The notes under the pieces: generated by a model | The model's database searches: none | Told to the model about the DNA's origin: nothing | Seen by the model: only the letters and a program-made list of their open reading frames with translations | Shown here: positions 62,071 through 64,000 of the stretch, piece by piece | How positions within the stretch are numbered: position 1 is the stretch's first letter | Layout: each line of letters begins with the position of its first letter | Translations under genes and position numbers: made by a program | Assembly: GCA_003241785.1 (NCBI GenBank) | Contig: QFPW01000019.1 | Location: 33,420 to 97,419 of the forward strand | From: Rhodovulum sulfidophilum | GTDB taxonomy: Bacteria; Pseudomonadota; Alphaproteobacteria; Rhodobacterales; Rhodobacteraceae | DNA: 64,000 nt | Direction of reading: 5' to 3'

Positions 62071-63681
62071 CCATTCTGAACGCGTCCAACGCCACCGAGG
62101 CGGTGAATATCCTGCCCGGAAGCGACCAGCTCGATTTCCTGCGCCGCGACCTCGGCACCAATTCCGCGACGGCCTATTCCTGACTCACCACCGGGCTCGA
62201 CGACGTCCAGGTCTTCGGCTTCGGCATCGATCCGGCCAGCCCCCGTCCGACGTCCGGCATCGCGACCCGGGTCGAGATCGATCTCTCGAACAACAACCAG
62301 GGCAATCCCGACGTGGTGATCACCGATCTCACCGGGACGAGCGCGGGCGCGGGCGGGATGAGCTGGGCCGCGCTCCGCGCGCTCGCCAATGGCTCCACCA
62401 GCTTCCATGCCGAGCTTTTCTCCGCCAACGACCGGATGACCGGGAGCGCCTACGCCGACACGTTCAAGGCCGGCGGCGGCGCCGACTACCTCGTGATGGG
62501 CGCGGGCGACGACACCGCCTGGGGCGAGGGCGGCAACGACACGCTCGATGGGGGTTCGGGCGACGACTATCTCTGGGGCGGTGCTGGGAACGACACCCTC
62601 CAGGGCGGCGCGGGGGCGGATACGCTCGATGGCGGGACCGGCGCGGACTATCTCTCCGGGGGCAGCGGCGACGACACCTATCACGTCGACCACGCCAGCG
62701 ATGTCGTGGCCGAGCCCACGCCGCTCAAGGGCGGCGTGACCTCCGGCACCGACACGGTGATCGCGAGCATCGGCCACACGCTCGCCGCCCGGGTCGAGAA
62801 CCTCACCCTGACCGGCCCGGCGACCATGGGATTTGGCAACACGCTCGCCAATGTCCTCGACGCGAGCGGCCTCGACCATGGCGCCACCCTCGCCGGCGGC
62901 GGTGGCGCCGACACCCTCGTCAGGAGCGCCTGGGATGACACGCTCGCCGCGGCGGCCAGCATGATAGAGCTGGGCGCGGCCGATGACGGCGGGGCGGTGG
63001 ACTCGCTGAGGGGAGGCGCCGGGAACGACTTCTATATCATCGGTCAGGAGGATCGGGTGTTTGAAAGCGCCGGTGGCGGCACCGACACGGTCATGGTCTT
63101 CGCCGCCGGAACATATATCCTACCTTCCCATGTCGAAAACGCGTTCGTAAATCCGGACAAGATCGTTGGGTGCAGCATAATAGGAAACGGTCTCGATAAT
63201 AACATAATTATCGATCTCATGTACGAATGCTCCATATATTTCTATGGGGGATCTGGAAATGATTACCTGCTGGCGGAGGTCGATTCATCGGGAACGCTGT
63301 CCGGCGGATCCGGCGATGACATTCTTTCAATTTTCTACACGGGCGACATCGTTCTTCGAGGGGGATCCGGCGCGGATACCTACGAGATCGCCTGCTCCGA
63401 CGGGAAGGTCGTCATCGACGGTTTCGAAGGCGCCGGGGTCGCGGGCGGAGACGTCCTTGATCTGCGTGACAGCAAGACCGAATGGACCTTCATGGGCACG
63501 ACCATTCCCACTGACAGCATCGGGAATATCTGGCTTGAGGAGGGCGCGGGCGGCGAAACGCTGCTGAACTTCGGGTCCGAATGGGATGTCGGCCTCAGTG
63601 ACATGTATCGCGATATCGTCATTCGGGACGGAGCGACCAAGGCGTCGGACTACACGGCGGATGATTTTAATCCTGGCGTGA
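62067..63681 (+). pseudogene. RTX protein gene, interrupted by a stop and a frameshift
   Basis: From ATG 62067 the frame meets TGA at 62181-62183 after 38 residues (TAYS stop LTTG), probably a changed Trp codon (TGG). The same frame then runs on for over 500 codons with RTX repeats (GGSGDDYLWGGAGNDTLQGG near 165) and an AT-rich 3' third. At 63668-63671 one extra A shifts the end: without it the protein would finish YTADDFILA with a stop at 63679-63681, like the DFIL end of the RTX protein at 18683. Read as it stands, a GTG-started ORF 62313-63956 would have a meaningless tail. It would have been the substrate of the acyltransferase before it. Confidence 0.8.
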
Positions 63682-63795
63682 GGCCCGGAGCGTCTTCGGT
63701 CCGGAGGCGCGAGGCCCCGCGTGGGTGGCGGACCGAAGATGCCGTCCGGAGCCATGCGCGGATCGCCCGCGATCCGCGGAAGACGTCTCGCGGGA

Positions 63796-64000
63796 TTAAC
63801 GGCTGCTCCGTCGCCGCGGTGTTTGGCCGAGCCCGCGTGCCCGGGACGGCGCGAGGCCGAGCGCCTGGGCCTTCCAGTCGCGGAAGCTGGGGAACCGCCT
63901 ACGGACCCGCGGCGTCGTCGGCCTCAGGCTGGGCGCTGCGAGGAGGCTCGCGATGATGGCCTGACCGCGTTTCTGGAGGGCCTGAATCTTTGACGGCTGC
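63796..64000 (-). CDS. Possible C-terminal end of a gene entering from the right
   Basis: An open frame enters from the window edge and ends at TAA 63796-63798, 67 codons visible. It is basic, with RRRFPSFRDWKAQALGLAP in the middle and an Arg-rich end. Third positions are mostly G/C. I do not recognise the family, and without the start it may be spurious. Confidence 0.3.
   Translation of the reverse strand, partial: QPSKIQALQKRGQAIIASLLAAPSLRPTTPRVRRRFPSFRDWKAQALGLAPSRARGLGQTPRRRSSR

Noticed and set aside
62313..63956. Intact 547-residue RTX gene starting at GTG 62313
   Set aside because: The same frame begins at ATG 62067 behind the acyltransferase, with a TGA between, and its last 90 codons lie beyond the natural end of an RTX protein, so it is better read as a broken gene.

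Overview
The window is about 72% GC by eye, with strongly G/C-ended codons, alphaproteobacterial gene families (DUF1127 protein, ruvCAB block, FixL/FixJ-type regulators, a CTGTCAC-type Pho box) and intergenic CCGGACTTGATCCGG-type palindromes. This fits a chromosomal segment of a high-GC alphaproteobacterium, most likely in or near the Rhodobacterales. The species cannot be named from sequence alone. No rRNA, tRNA, CRISPR array, transposase or integrase was recognised.

Layout. 1-3.6 kb (minus): a MacB/FtsX-type ABC exporter with a DUF3299 lipoprotein-like partner, and an alkaline phosphatase behind a triple-repeat Pho box. 3.9-9.4 kb (plus): PerM-type membrane protein, small membrane protein, HlyD-type adaptor, SulP anion transporter and a PPK2 kinase that overlaps sulP by 89 bp. 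9.4-13.2 kb: a conserved hypothetical, a genuine formylglycine-generating enzyme preceded by a 15-codon leader ORF, a CPA1 antiporter and a YecR-like lipoprotein. 13.4-17.7 kb (minus): ruvC-ruvA-ruvB and a UvrD-like helicase as one translationally coupled operon. 17.9-20.2 kb: DUF1127 protein, a 59-residue protein and a first RTX-repeat protein. 20.3-27.3 kb (minus): prmA, msrA, MATE pump, CDF pump, a monooxygenase-like protein, an LLM flavoprotein and an alpha/beta hydrolase.

27.3-32.1 kb holds a stress two-component module: a PAS histidine kinase, a FixJ-type regulator and a lone receiver on the minus strand, and dps, peroxiredoxin and a DsbA-like thioredoxin-fold protein on the plus strand. 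A 13-bp box (YAAAC-N4-GTAT) occurs 90-94 bp before the start codons of the hydrolase, the lone receiver and dps, each time in the direction of transcription. It is probably the binding site of the FixJ-type regulator.

33.7-41.6 kb is a type I secretion locus: two proteins sharing a C-terminal domain (one almost entirely alternating Asp-Val/Ile), a 650-residue RTX protein, PrtD-like ABC exporter, HlyD-like adaptor and a LuxR-type regulator whose receiver lacks the phospho-acceptor Asp. 41.6-48.2 kb is a ribose-type ABC importer with a CapA-like protein and an Fe(II) oxygenase, divergent from a FadR/GntR regulator; the shared intergenic region carries two TTGT-N2-ACAA operators 22 bp apart. 48.5-55.3 kb is a complete siderophore uptake operon. 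Then come glutaminase and a DHA2 drug pump.

58.4-64 kb is a rearranged RTX/acyltransferase region. A LuxR-type regulator is followed by a broken copy of the acyltransferase gene start, an unrecognised 443-residue protein of visibly lower GC, a second copy of the same 190-bp flank, an intact HlyC-like acyltransferase gene, and an RTX gene broken by an in-frame TGA at codon 39 and an apparent one-base insertion just before its natural end.
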